A stretch of DNA of 64,000 nucleotides, taken from positions 62,001 to 126,000 of the forward strand of contig JAIEMJ010000019.1 of assembly GCA_019752335.1 (NCBI GenBank). Reading direction: 5' to 3'. Positions 1 to 7,964 of this stretch are shown one piece after another. Each line of letters opens with the position of its first letter. The stretch's first letter is position 1. The position numbers were made by a program, and so were the translations under genes. This stretch comes from Bryobacteraceae bacterium (GTDB taxonomy: Bacteria; Acidobacteriota; Terriglobia; Bryobacterales; Bryobacteraceae). Below the pieces are notes generated by a model. It saw only the letters and a program-made list of their open reading frames with translations. It was not told where the DNA came from and did not search any database.

Positions 1-2
1 CA

Positions 3-473
3 ACCATCGCCGCAGATGGCGGCATTTCCGAAGATTGCTGGAACAACGCACTCAGCCGCATCACAGGCGCTGACGCAAGAATCTCCCTCGAACGCGTTAG
101 GAACCAAGCAGATCGAGCGGCCCGCACGGGGCCTAGGTATTTCTTTAACGGATTAACCGCTTCCGCTACAAATCAGGATCCATTTGAACGGTACGTTCAT
201 TCGCAGATGTTGAACCTGGCAACCTACGCTGTAGCCGCAGTCGGCTTTCCTGAGATCTGGTGGCGGCCAGGCTCAACCGTAAAGCCAAGTAGCTTAAAAT
301 GGCTTCTTGGCGCCCTCCTTCACGAATTGCTCCACAACGTTGGCTTCTCGGATAATGAACTTCAGGATAGCTTTGGCTTACCGAGATCCGACAATACAGA
401 TAATATCAGCGATTTCTTGCAACAAAACTGTTTCCCAGTAGCGCCACTAACGGGGCTCCGAGGAAGAACTTAA
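3..473 (+). CDS. C-terminal end of an RHS-family protein, HExxH metallopeptidase-like tip (5' truncated)
   Basis: The frame is open from the window edge to the TAA at 471-473, so only the last 156 residues are visible. They match the tips ending at 2868 and 5875 in motif order: an early Cys (EDCWNNALSRI), a WWRPG stretch, HELLH encoded at 321-335, a GFSDNELQDSFG segment, then TDNIS and a terminal Cys. HExxH is the usual zinc-binding and catalytic signature of metallopeptidases; the third ligand cannot be assigned. By analogy with polymorphic RHS toxins I infer a toxin tip, but the RHS core lies outside the window. A strong AAGGAGG begins at the stop codon and serves the next gene, so the two are probably translationally coupled. 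Confidence 0.7.
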   Translation, partial: TIAADGGISEDCWNNALSRITGADARISLERVRNQADRAARTGPRYFFNGLTASATNQDPFERYVHSQMLNLATYAVAAVGFPEIWWRPGSTVKPSSLKWLLGALLHELLHNVGFSDNELQDSFGLPRSDNTDNISDFLQQNCFPVAPLTGLRGRT

Positions 474-484
474 GGAGGATTGTA

Positions 485-1130
485 ATGCGTACTTCTCTAA
501 TCCTAGTGTTTCATGCTGCCGTTGCGCTGTGCCAGTCAGCCAATTCTCTCTGCATGGTCTCCCTGCGGGTGGTAGACTCACAGGGCATGCCGGTCCCGCA
601 CACAGTTTGGTCGTTCCAGAACGAGGCCGGGCAGGAGTTTGCACTTCGTAGGTCTTACGGGCCGAATTCCTTGTTCGCTTTTCGCCTACAAAGTCCAAGT
701 CGCGCGAATCGGGACAACAACCGCCATCGGGCGAATATCAAGCACTATGGTTGTTTCTTTTCCCGAGAACTGGCTCACTTTGGTCACCAGTCCGAACCTA
801 TTCTTCGTGGGGGACCGAGCCTATTCGGTATCGTCGGCGCTACCCTCCGGTTACGTGTGGCGAGGGCGAGTTACGCCGCCGCCAGGTGACAAATTGTGGT
901 TACAGATCCGATCGTCTGTAAGTTCGCGGCTGGTAGAGGCCGAGGTCGACGAAGAAGGCACCTTCCGGATCTACAGCGGTCTCACAGAAGGGACGTACTT
1001 GGTGCACTTGGGGGATAAGTCTGGCCGACTGGTCCACGCCACTAGTCTGAAAATGCCAAACATTCTGCCCGAGTCTGTCTTGGAAATTGTGTTACCACCA
1101 GAGTCGCCCGTTCCAATTGTTGCGCGCTAA
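485..1130 (+). pseudogene. Signal-peptide partner of tip 1, split by a frameshift near 640
   Basis: The ATG at 485 follows an AAGGAGG Shine-Dalgarno. The first frame gives a signal peptide (MRTSLILVFHAAVALCQS), then the family opening LCMVSLRVVDSQGMPVPHTV, up to QEFA. The homologous continuation (HFVGLTGRIPCSLFAY, then SGYVWRGRV, LWLQIRSS, EAEVDEEGTFRIY, PVPIVAR) lies in the third frame and ends at TAA 1128-1130. The paralogues at 2878, 3569 and 5872 read straight through this point, so this copy has lost or gained bases at about 640-645. The intact relatives look like small secreted beta-rich proteins with a C-terminal carboxypeptidase-regulatory-like segment. The break could be decay or a sequencing error. 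Confidence 0.7.
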
Positions 1131-1167
1131 CCTTAGGCGCGCCAAATGTCCTAAGTCGGACACCACC

Positions 1168-2868
1168 ATGTGGACGAACGGCAGGGCCCCGGAGGAAGAT
1201 AGCTGCTCTCCATCTGGCGCCGCAAATCCGCAGACGCTAGTTGACAATGTGTCGTATAATTCCATAGGTCAGCTTACTCAGATGCGTTGGTTCAACCTCA
1301 GCGGCGGCGGATCGCAGACCGAGACCCGGCAATACAACGCCCTCGGCCAACTCACTCGCCTTACCGTCCCCGGCCAACTCGACCTCGAATATTGCTTCTC
1401 CGCCACCGCCAACGACGGCCGCGCTACTTCGCAGAAGAACTATATTTCCGGGGAAGAACTGGAGTACCAGTACGATAGTTTGGGCCGGCTAACCAAGGCC
1501 GAAACTACCGCCAACTCCGGCGCCGCTCCGCAATGGGGACTGAGCTGGACCTATGACGGCTTCGGAAATCGCTTACAGCAGAACGCGGTGAAGGGCACCG
1601 TCCCCACGGCGTCCCTACTGGTGGACCCTACCAATAACCGCGTGCAGTCGCACACCTACGACGCCAACGGAAACACCACCAACGCGCCGGGACCGGGCGC
1701 CATGACTTACGACGTCCTCAACCGGCTGAAAACCGTGGCCACGGATACTTACTCCTACGCCCCCACGAATCAGCGCCTGTGGAAGAACAACGACTTCGTC
1801 CTCTGGGGCGCCGACGGCGCCCGCCTGGTGACGGCGCAACTAGCCGTGATCGGCGGCGAGTTACGCTTCACCCAGTCGAGCTTCGACAGTTACTCCCACG
1901 GCCGCCGCCTGCAGGTCGCGGACCGCCTCGGGTCAGTCGGCAGTTACTATCCCTACGGCGAAGCGAAGTCGGGGACAGTCTCCAACGCCGACGGGTTCGC
2001 CACTTACTACCGCGACTCGACGGGTCTGGATTACGCGCAAAACCGGCACTACCAGTCAACGACGGGGCGCTTTACGACGACGGATCCGCTGCAAGCTAGC
2101 GCGAAGGCGTCGAATCCGGCGAGTTGGAATCGGTATGATTACGCACTCAGCGATCCGGCGAATCGGTTCGATCCTCAGGGTCTTGAGAGTGATGGGAGCG
2201 CTCAGCCTAGTCAACTGCCACAACCTGCTTGTGTTCAATGGCCTGGGAGCCTGAACTTTTTCTGTTCCGTGGTGTTGAACTATGCGTTTGGAACATTTCA
2301 GGCCTCAAGCTTCACTGCCGACTTGAAGACCGCTGAGATGAACGTTGCGGCGATACTGAACTCTTTCGAATTCACTCAATCAATCGTTCAAGCCGCGGCG
2401 AATGCTATTAACCGTTCAGGGCTCTCTTCGAATTGCATGAACTATCTTTCCGGGACGGTTGTTTCGCGTGATCGTGCTTCGTTTACAGTCCGAGATACCC
2501 TGCCAGATGGCACCGTCGTAAATCGCCTTGATCCACTTGCAGTCATTGTTGGGTCAGCCGCTAGGGTGCGGTTTCGTGATGGGCTGAATGCAGCTAACCC
2601 GGCTATAGCGCAGCTGTTCAATAGATCCGATATTTATGTTCGGGCATATACATCGGGTCGACCGGTTGACGGCAACATCATCTATTGGCGACCTGGCGAC
2701 CTGGGATTGTTTAGAGGAAGTTCCTGGGTGTTGGCTAACGTCTTGCACGAACTATTGCATGACATTACCGGACTGGGAGATTCAGATCTACAGGAAGCTT
2801 TCGGTTTAGAGCCTGACGTTAGTGATAACATTACCAGCCAATTGATGCAACGGTGCTTTCTACAATAA
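1168..2868 (+). CDS. Orphan RHS core fragment with HExxH metallopeptidase-like C-terminal tip (tip 2)
   Basis: About residues 17-339 are RHS/YD-repeat core (YDSLGRLTKAE, YDGFGNRLQQN, YDANGNTTN, MTYDVLNRLK), ending in the RHS boundary RFDPQGL. The tip that follows, about 227 residues, has CMNYLSG, DIYVRAY, IIYWRPGD, HELLH (2746-2760), GDSDLQEAFG, DNIT and a terminal Cys. A complete RHS protein has a much longer N-terminal part, and here the core begins abruptly at about 1217. The ATG at 1168 is the first plausible start but has no good ribosome site; the frame is open back to 1087, and ATG 1282 is also possible. Translation of this fragment on its own is therefore uncertain. I infer a displaced toxin-tip cassette. 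G+C drops visibly in the tip relative to the core. Confidence 0.75.
   Translation: MWTNGRAPEEDSCSPSGAANPQTLVDNVSYNSIGQLTQMRWFNLSGGGSQTETRQYNALGQLTRLTVPGQLDLEYCFSATANDGRATSQKNYISGEELEYQYDSLGRLTKAETTANSGAAPQWGLSWTYDGFGNRLQQNAVKGTVPTASLLVDPTNNRVQSHTYDANGNTTNAPGPGAMTYDVLNRLKTVATDTYSYAPTNQRLWKNNDFVLWGADGARLVTAQLAVIGGELRFTQSSFDSYSHGRRLQVADRLGSVGSYYPYGEAKSGTVSNADGFATYYRDSTGLDYAQNRHYQSTTGRFTTTDPLQASAKASNPASWNRYDYALSDPANRFDPQGLESDGSAQPSQLPQPACVQWPGSLNFFCSVVLNYAFGTFQASSFTADLKTAEMNVAAILNSFEFTQSIVQAAANAINRSGLSSNCMNYLSGTVVSRDRASFTVRDTLPDGTVVNRLDPLAVIVGSAARVRFRDGLNAANPAIAQLFNRSDIYVRAYTSGRPVDGNIIYWRPGDLGLFRGSSWVLANVLHELLHDITGLGDSDLQEAFGLEPDVSDNITSQLMQRCFLQ
1217..2184 (+). repeat. RHS core repeat, copy A
   Basis: This DNA is nearly identical over long stretches to copies B (4259-5173), C (6651-7964) and D (9226-9690), including the block beginning atgcgttggttcaacctcag. 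Homology starts at ggcgccgcaaatccgcagac and ends at the codons for the DPQGL boundary. Immediately upstream, 1131-1216 is unrelated to the other copies and marks a recombination junction. Confidence 0.9.
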
Positions 2869-2877
2869 GGAGAATAG

Positions 2878-3546
2878 ATGGGTAAGTTTCTACTATGTTT
2901 GATCTCATTAGCGGCGTCCGCTCTGGCGCAGTCGCACTCCGGCTGTTTGGTGGTCATTCGCGTGGTTAGCGTGTCTGGCGAACCGCAGCCTTACACGGTA
3001 ACATCTTTCCGTAACCCTGACACGAATACCGACTACTCCAGCGGGTTCAATGGCCTTCAGGGTACGGTTCCATGTAGCGTTAGGCTTCACGATTTCGAAG
3101 TCGATAGGTCTGACGCAACCGCACGCACCCGTGGTTTACAAGCCATTCGTGGGCGGCTTGCCCCGAGCGTTCCCGAGGTACGGCGTACAGTGTCCACGGA
3201 TCCCCAATGGTCGAACTCGCCCACTCTAGAGGTTACCGGGTCCAAGCCGCCCGCAGGTTATGTTTGGCACGGGAAGATTGTCATGGAGAAGTATGAGCCA
3301 CTTTGGGTACAGTTCCGGTCGGCGATACCTTCGAACCTGGATCAGGCCAAAATAGAGGCCGAAATCGACAACGATGGGTCTTTCAGAGCTTACGGTCTGT
3401 TTTTTCAGGGACCCTATATCTTCTATGTCATGGATCGGCAGGGCCGTATTCGGTACTTGGCATCCGTGCGGAGCGAACGGAGCCTCCCGCAGGAGCCTCT
3501 TACAATCACAATTTCCGCGGACCCGGTTACCGTGGTCCAGCGATGA
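2878..3546 (+). CDS. Secreted partner of RHS tip 2, candidate periplasmic immunity protein
   Basis: 222 residues, starting nine bases after the tip-2 stop with TAAGGAG as ribosome site. A signal peptide (MGKFLLCLISLAASALAQS) precedes an N-terminal beta-rich segment (VVIRVVSVSGEPQPYTVTSF) and the family motif FNGLQGTVPCSV. The C-terminal half (YVWHGKIV, LWVQFRSAI, IEAEIDNDGSFRAYG, GPYIFYVMDRQGRIR) resembles carboxypeptidase-regulatory-like/Cna-B folds. I do not recognise the family by name. Paralogues at 485, 3569 and 5872 also sit after RHS tips. Strict pairing, coupling to the tip and predicted export make an immunity protein for a periplasm-acting metallopeptidase a reasonable inference. 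A structural or substrate-targeting accessory role is also possible. Confidence 0.75.
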   Translation: MGKFLLCLISLAASALAQSHSGCLVVIRVVSVSGEPQPYTVTSFRNPDTNTDYSSGFNGLQGTVPCSVRLHDFEVDRSDATARTRGLQAIRGRLAPSVPEVRRTVSTDPQWSNSPTLEVTGSKPPAGYVWHGKIVMEKYEPLWVQFRSAIPSNLDQAKIEAEIDNDGSFRAYGLFFQGPYIFYVMDRQGRIRYLASVRSERSLPQEPLTITISADPVTVVQR

Positions 3547-3568
3547 ATGGAAGTCTAAGGAGAGTTTT

Positions 3569-4246
3569 GTGCGTTGCCTACTATTGATATCGTTTCTTGC
3601 TCTCACTGCCTTGGCTCAGGACTCGCCCACATTGTGCGCCGTTACCATCAGGGTCGTAGATCGGACCGGACTCCCGCAGCCCTACTCTGTGATCTCGTTC
3701 AAGAATGACCGCACGGGTATCGACTACGCCGCCAGCTTTACCGGTCTGAAAGGCCGCGTACCGTGTAGCCAGCAGGTACATAGCTATCAGCTCAATCGTG
3801 GTGATGTTCTGCCGCAATTTCTCCGAAGAACCCAAATTGACCGGACGATGATTCCGCGCGATCCCGAGAACTTTCGCACCGTGGACGTCAGTTCTGAACG
3901 GATTGTTGCACCGGATGGCTCAGTGTTTCTGGCTCCTGGAGGCGGTTTGCCGAGCGGGTACGTATGGAGAGGCCACATCGTAAATGGCCTGCCGGAACGG
4001 CTCTGGGTGCATATCAGGGCAGCAGTCTCATCCGTCGATGTTCGGGCAGAGATCGAGGCAGAGGTGGATGCGGACGGATCATTTCGTATGTATCGTCCGT
4101 GTCTTCCGGGGCCCAACGTCCTCTACGTCATGAACGAACAGGGAAGGGTTCGCTATCTCTCGGTACTTCAATGCGAAATTACACTTGAGCCGAAGCTTCT
4201 ACAGATCGTCATGTTCCCCGAGCCGGCGCCGATCATCCTTCGTTGA
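3569..4246 (+). CDS. Second secreted partner-family protein without its own tip
   Basis: 225 residues. I chose GTG 3569 because it follows AAGGAG and starts a clean signal peptide (MRCLLLISFLALTALAQ); the open frame extends back to 3374 inside the previous gene without meaning. Family motifs: LCAVTIRVVDRTGLPQPYSV, FTGLKGRVPCS, SGYVWRGHIV, LWVHIRAAV, AEVDADGSFRMY and a C-terminal PAPIILR. It lies 22 bases after its paralogue (2878-3546) and ends just before core copy B. It could be the leftover partner of a lost tip, or a duplicate that widens protection. Confidence 0.75.
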   Translation: MRCLLLISFLALTALAQDSPTLCAVTIRVVDRTGLPQPYSVISFKNDRTGIDYAASFTGLKGRVPCSQQVHSYQLNRGDVLPQFLRRTQIDRTMIPRDPENFRTVDVSSERIVAPDGSVFLAPGGGLPSGYVWRGHIVNGLPERLWVHIRAAVSSVDVRAEIEAEVDADGSFRMYRPCLPGPNVLYVMNEQGRVRYLSVLQCEITLEPKLLQIVMFPEPAPIILR

Positions 4247-4258
4247 TGAAGTTGAAAG

Positions 4259-5173
4259 CAGTTCACTCAGATGCGTTGGTTCAACCTCAGTGGCGGCGGA
4301 TCGCAGACCGAGACCCGGCAATACAACGCCTCCGGCCAACTCACCCGACTCACCGTCCCCGGCCAACTCGACTTCGAATATCGCTTTTCCGCCACGGCCA
4401 ACGACGGCCGCGCTACTTCGCAAAAGGATTACATTTCCGGTGATGAACTGGAGTACCAGTACGATAGTTTGGGCCGGTTAACCCGCGCCGAAACTACCGC
4501 CAACTCCGGCACCGCTCCGCAATGGGGTCTCTCGTGGGTGTTTGACGGCTTCGGAAATCGTCTACAGCAAAACGCCGTCAAGGGTACCGTGCCTACCTCG
4601 TCGCTGCTGGTAGATCGCGCGAATAACCGCGTGCAGTCGCACTCTTACGACGCCAACGGCAATACGACGAACGCGCCGGGACCGGGCGCCATGACTTACG
4701 ACGTCCTCAACCGGCTGAAGACCGTGGCCTCGGATACTTACTCCTACGCCCCCACGAATCAGCGCCTGTGGAAGAACAACGACTTCGTCCTCTGGGGCGC
4801 CGACGGTGCGCGCTTAGTCACCGCGCAACTCGCCGTCATCGGCGGCGAGTTACGTTTCACCCCATCCAGCTTCGATAGTTACTCCCACGGCCGCCGCCTC
4901 CAGGTCTCGGACCGCCTCGGGTCAGTGGGAAGTTACTATCCTTACGGCGAAGCGAAGTCGGGAACGGTGTCCAACGCCGACGGGTTCGCCACCTACTACC
5001 GCGACTCGACGGATCTGGATTACGCGCAAAACCGGCACTACCAGTCAACGACGGGGCGTTTTACCACGACGGATCCGCTGCAGGCGAGCGCCAAGCTGTC
5101 GAATCCGGCGAGTTGGAATCGGTACGATTGCGCGAGCGGCGATCCAGCGAACCGGTTCGATCCGGACGGACTC
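4259..5173 (+). repeat. RHS core repeat, copy B
   Basis: Near-identical to copies A, C and D. Homology begins abruptly at about cagttcactcagatgcgttgg, 12 bases after the stop of the preceding gene, and runs to the DPDGL boundary codons. The start lies deeper in the core than in copies A, C and D, so each cassette has kept a different length of core. Confidence 0.9.
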
Positions 5174-5875
5174 GCTGCGACCCCGAGTACTGTTTGTCGA
5201 TGGGACTCGGCACTAGAGCTAAATCAATGCACCACTATCATTTATACAGATTACGGTCTCTACTTTGGATACTCGACCGGCGACACTGAGCAGATCGCTC
5301 GCAAGCGTTCGCAAACGGCTGCGGCCGGGACCATTAGCTGGGATGTGATGTCCAAAATACTGAATGATACAGCGAGCCAGGTCGGCGGCTCAGCAAGCCT
5401 TGGTGGTATGAGCGCGTCGTGTTTGAACTACCTCGGCAGAACAATTGGCAGGCTCTATCCTGGTTTCTTTTTTTCCTTGACAGAAACAATTCCTGAGGCG
5501 ATAGGACGAAAAGTGCGCGAGAATATCCTCGGCGGACCGGGGGGAAGTCCGGCTGCGGTGAGTTTTGTGAATGGGTTTACGACCAACGCAGAAGGCGGCT
5601 TTGTACAGCGTTTGTTCCGAGATCCAACGATCTATGTACGCGCGTACGTCACTTCAAGTACGCCGGGCATCATTTACTGGCGGCCTGGAGACAACGGGAT
5701 TGGTATATCTACATGGTGGTTGCACGCAAACATCATTCATGAGACATTTCATCTTTTGGGATTGAACGACAACCAACTCCAAAGAGCACTCGGGGTCGAA
5801 GAAGATGACTCTTACACGGACAATATTACCGAGGCAATTGCGATTAACTGCTATGGGGTAGGACCTTTACTATGA
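4271..5875 (+). CDS. Orphan RHS core fragment with HExxH metallopeptidase-like C-terminal tip (tip 3)
   Basis: 534 residues. The core runs to about residue 301 (RFDPDGL), followed by a 233-residue tip with CLNYLGR, TIYVRAY, GIIYWRPGD, HETFH at residues 490-494 (5738-5752), LNDNQLQRALG, DNITEA and a late Cys. The motif order matches tips 1 and 2, but the first ~80 residues after the core differ completely from tip 2, so the family has a variable front and a conserved metallopeptidase-like end. ATG 4271 sits inside the core repeat and has no convincing ribosome site, so this is probably an orphan cassette. The stop overlaps the next start (ATGA, 5872-5875), implying translational coupling. Confidence 0.75.
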   Translation: MRWFNLSGGGSQTETRQYNASGQLTRLTVPGQLDFEYRFSATANDGRATSQKDYISGDELEYQYDSLGRLTRAETTANSGTAPQWGLSWVFDGFGNRLQQNAVKGTVPTSSLLVDRANNRVQSHSYDANGNTTNAPGPGAMTYDVLNRLKTVASDTYSYAPTNQRLWKNNDFVLWGADGARLVTAQLAVIGGELRFTPSSFDSYSHGRRLQVSDRLGSVGSYYPYGEAKSGTVSNADGFATYYRDSTDLDYAQNRHYQSTTGRFTTTDPLQASAKLSNPASWNRYDCASGDPANRFDPDGLAATPSTVCRWDSALELNQCTTIIYTDYGLYFGYSTGDTEQIARKRSQTAAAGTISWDVMSKILNDTASQVGGSASLGGMSASCLNYLGRTIGRLYPGFFFSLTETIPEAIGRKVRENILGGPGGSPAAVSFVNGFTTNAEGGFVQRLFRDPTIYVRAYVTSSTPGIIYWRPGDNGIGISTWWLHANIIHETFHLLGLNDNQLQRALGVEEDDSYTDNITEAIAINCYGVGPLL

Positions 5876-6558
5876 AACCACTCTATCTTCTTTTATTGTT
5901 GACTTCACTACTCGTTCCAATGCTGTCGGGGCAAGCAGCAAAGCTCTGTAACGTGTCATTCCGCGTATTGAACGTTGATGGTTCGCCGGCGCCGTACTCG
6001 GTGACGGCGTTTCGGAGTGAGACTCAAGAATTCGCAGATCGCTTTGTTGGACTGCGTGGTCTCGTTCCTTGCTCGGTGTTTCTCTATCGCTATCAACTCA
6101 AGCGCGCGACGGCCAACGCTCGACTTGCCGAGGTATCAAAACTCGAGGGAACGATCAGCGCCAATTCTCCGGAGAGCTGGTTGACCGTCTCTACAGATCC
6201 AGGTCTAGTGATTAGCCCTGACGAGTCGGGTTGGGGTTGGCCGACCCTCGGAAAACCCCCGGAGTTCGAGGTGTGGAAAGGCCGACTCACCCAAATGCCC
6301 GAAGGCGATCTGTGGATATACTTTCGTTCCGCGGTGCGTTCAGAATCGGCTCCTTCTGAGAGGGAAGCGCAGGTAGACGCCAACGGAGAGTTCCGCGTTT
6401 ACCGGGCATTTTTCAAGGGGCCTTACATCCTGTACGTGATGACGAGAGATGGCCGGATCCTTCATTCTACTTCGATCGTCTTCGAGAATAACTGGCCCCG
6501 CGAGCCCCTCGAGATTGCTATTCCGGCGGATCGTCCCGCTCCGATTATTGTTCGGTAA
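5872..6558 (+). CDS. Secreted partner of RHS tip 3, candidate periplasmic immunity protein
   Basis: 228 residues, start overlapping the tip-3 stop as ATGA. A signal peptide (MKPLYLLLLLTSLLVPMLSG) is followed by the family features CNVSFRVLNVDGSPAPYSVT, FVGLRGLVPCSVFLY, FEVWKGRL, LWIYFRSAV, EAQVDANGEFRVYR, GPYILYVMTRDGRIL and a C-terminal APIIVR. It is the cleanest example of one tip coupled to one partner. The predicted location is the periplasm or cell envelope. Immunity is inferred from arrangement only; no database family is recognised. Confidence 0.77.
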   Translation: MKPLYLLLLLTSLLVPMLSGQAAKLCNVSFRVLNVDGSPAPYSVTAFRSETQEFADRFVGLRGLVPCSVFLYRYQLKRATANARLAEVSKLEGTISANSPESWLTVSTDPGLVISPDESGWGWPTLGKPPEFEVWKGRLTQMPEGDLWIYFRSAVRSESAPSEREAQVDANGEFRVYRAFFKGPYILYVMTRDGRILHSTSIVFENNWPREPLEIAIPADRPAPIIVR

Positions 6559-6650
6559 ATACCAGCGAAGGGGCTCACGCATTGCAAGTCACGGAAAGTT
6601 CGCGACCGGCACCAAGGACTCGGTGCCGGTCATTTCATGGAAACATCTGA

Positions 6651-7964
6651 AAAGACCTCTACGATCTCTCGCCCAATACCTACGGCCGCCTCGCCGCGGT
6701 GGAATGGGGCGACTCCGACACCACTGTCTGAGCCAACGGCAAAACGCGCGAGGAATATACTTACTCCGCCATGGGACGCATCGCCTCCAAAACCTCGAAG
6801 GTCTCGCGCCTCATCAGCGGCGTCGAAAAAACGGCCGACATGACCGTGCAGTATTCGTACAACAACTGGGGCGCCGTTTCCCAGGCGGTCTATCCCACTA
6901 CCTACAACAGCGGGGGCACCGCCATCCCTGGGTATCTATACAACTACACCTACGACAGCATGGGCCGTCCGTCCGGAAGTACTTTTCAGGTGAACGGCGC
7001 CGCGAACCCACAGACGCTAGTTGACAATGTGGCGTATAATTCAATAGGGCAGCTCACTCAGATGCGTTGGTTCAACCTCAGCGGCGGCGGATCGCAGACC
7101 GAGACCCGGCAGTACAACGCCCTCGGCCAACTCACTCGCCTCACCGTCCCCGGCCAACTCGACCTCGAATATCGTTTCTCAGCCACCGCCAATGACGGTC
7201 GCGCTACCTCGCAGAAGAATTACATTTCCGGGGAAGAACTCGAGTACCAGTACGATAGTTTAGGCCGGCTAACCAAGGCCGAAACTACCGCCAACTCCGG
7301 AACCGCTCCGCAGTGGGGTCTCTCGTGGGTGTTTGACGGCTTCGGAAATCGTCTTCAGCAGAACGCCGTGAAAGGCACCGTCCCGACGGCGTCCTTGCTG
7401 GTGGACCCCACCAATAACCGCGTGCAGTCGCACACTTACGACGCCAACGGCAATACGACGAACGCGCCGGGACCGGGCGCCATGACTTACGACGTCCTCA
7501 ATCGGCTGAAGACCGTGGCCTCGGATACTTACTCCTACGCCCCCACGAATCAGCGCCTGTGGAAGAACAACGACTTCGTCCTCTGGGGCGCCGACGGTGC
7601 GCGCTTAGTCACCGCGCAACTCGCCGTCATCGGCGGCGAGCTACGCTTCACCCAGTCGAGCTTCGACAGTTACTCGCACGGCCGCCGCCTGCAGGTCGCG
7701 GACCGCCTGGGGTCCGTCGGCAGTTACTATCCCTATGGAGAAGCGAAGTCGGGGACGGTGTCCAACGCCGATTCGTTTGCCACTTACTACCGCGATTCGA
7801 CGGGTCTGGATTACGCGCAGCAAAGGTATCTGATGACGACCGTCGGCCGTTACATCACGCCGGACCCATACGGAGCAAGCGGCGTCCCAACAGCACCTGG
7901 GTCATTCAATCGATATCCCTACGCAGGTAACAATCCCACCAATCGCCTCGATCCTGGCGGTTTA
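6651..7964 (+). repeat. RHS core repeat, copy C (longest copy)
   Basis: This copy extends furthest upstream. From about 6651 the frame reads YDLSPNTYGRLAAVEWGDSD, is interrupted by TGA 6729-6731, then resumes as ANGKTREEYTYSAMGRIASK and continues into the YD repeats. Shared near-identity with copies A, B and D ends at about 7820, in the LDYAQ codons. After that the last core residues (QQRYLMTTVGRYITPDPYG) differ from copies A and B. Confidence 0.88.
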
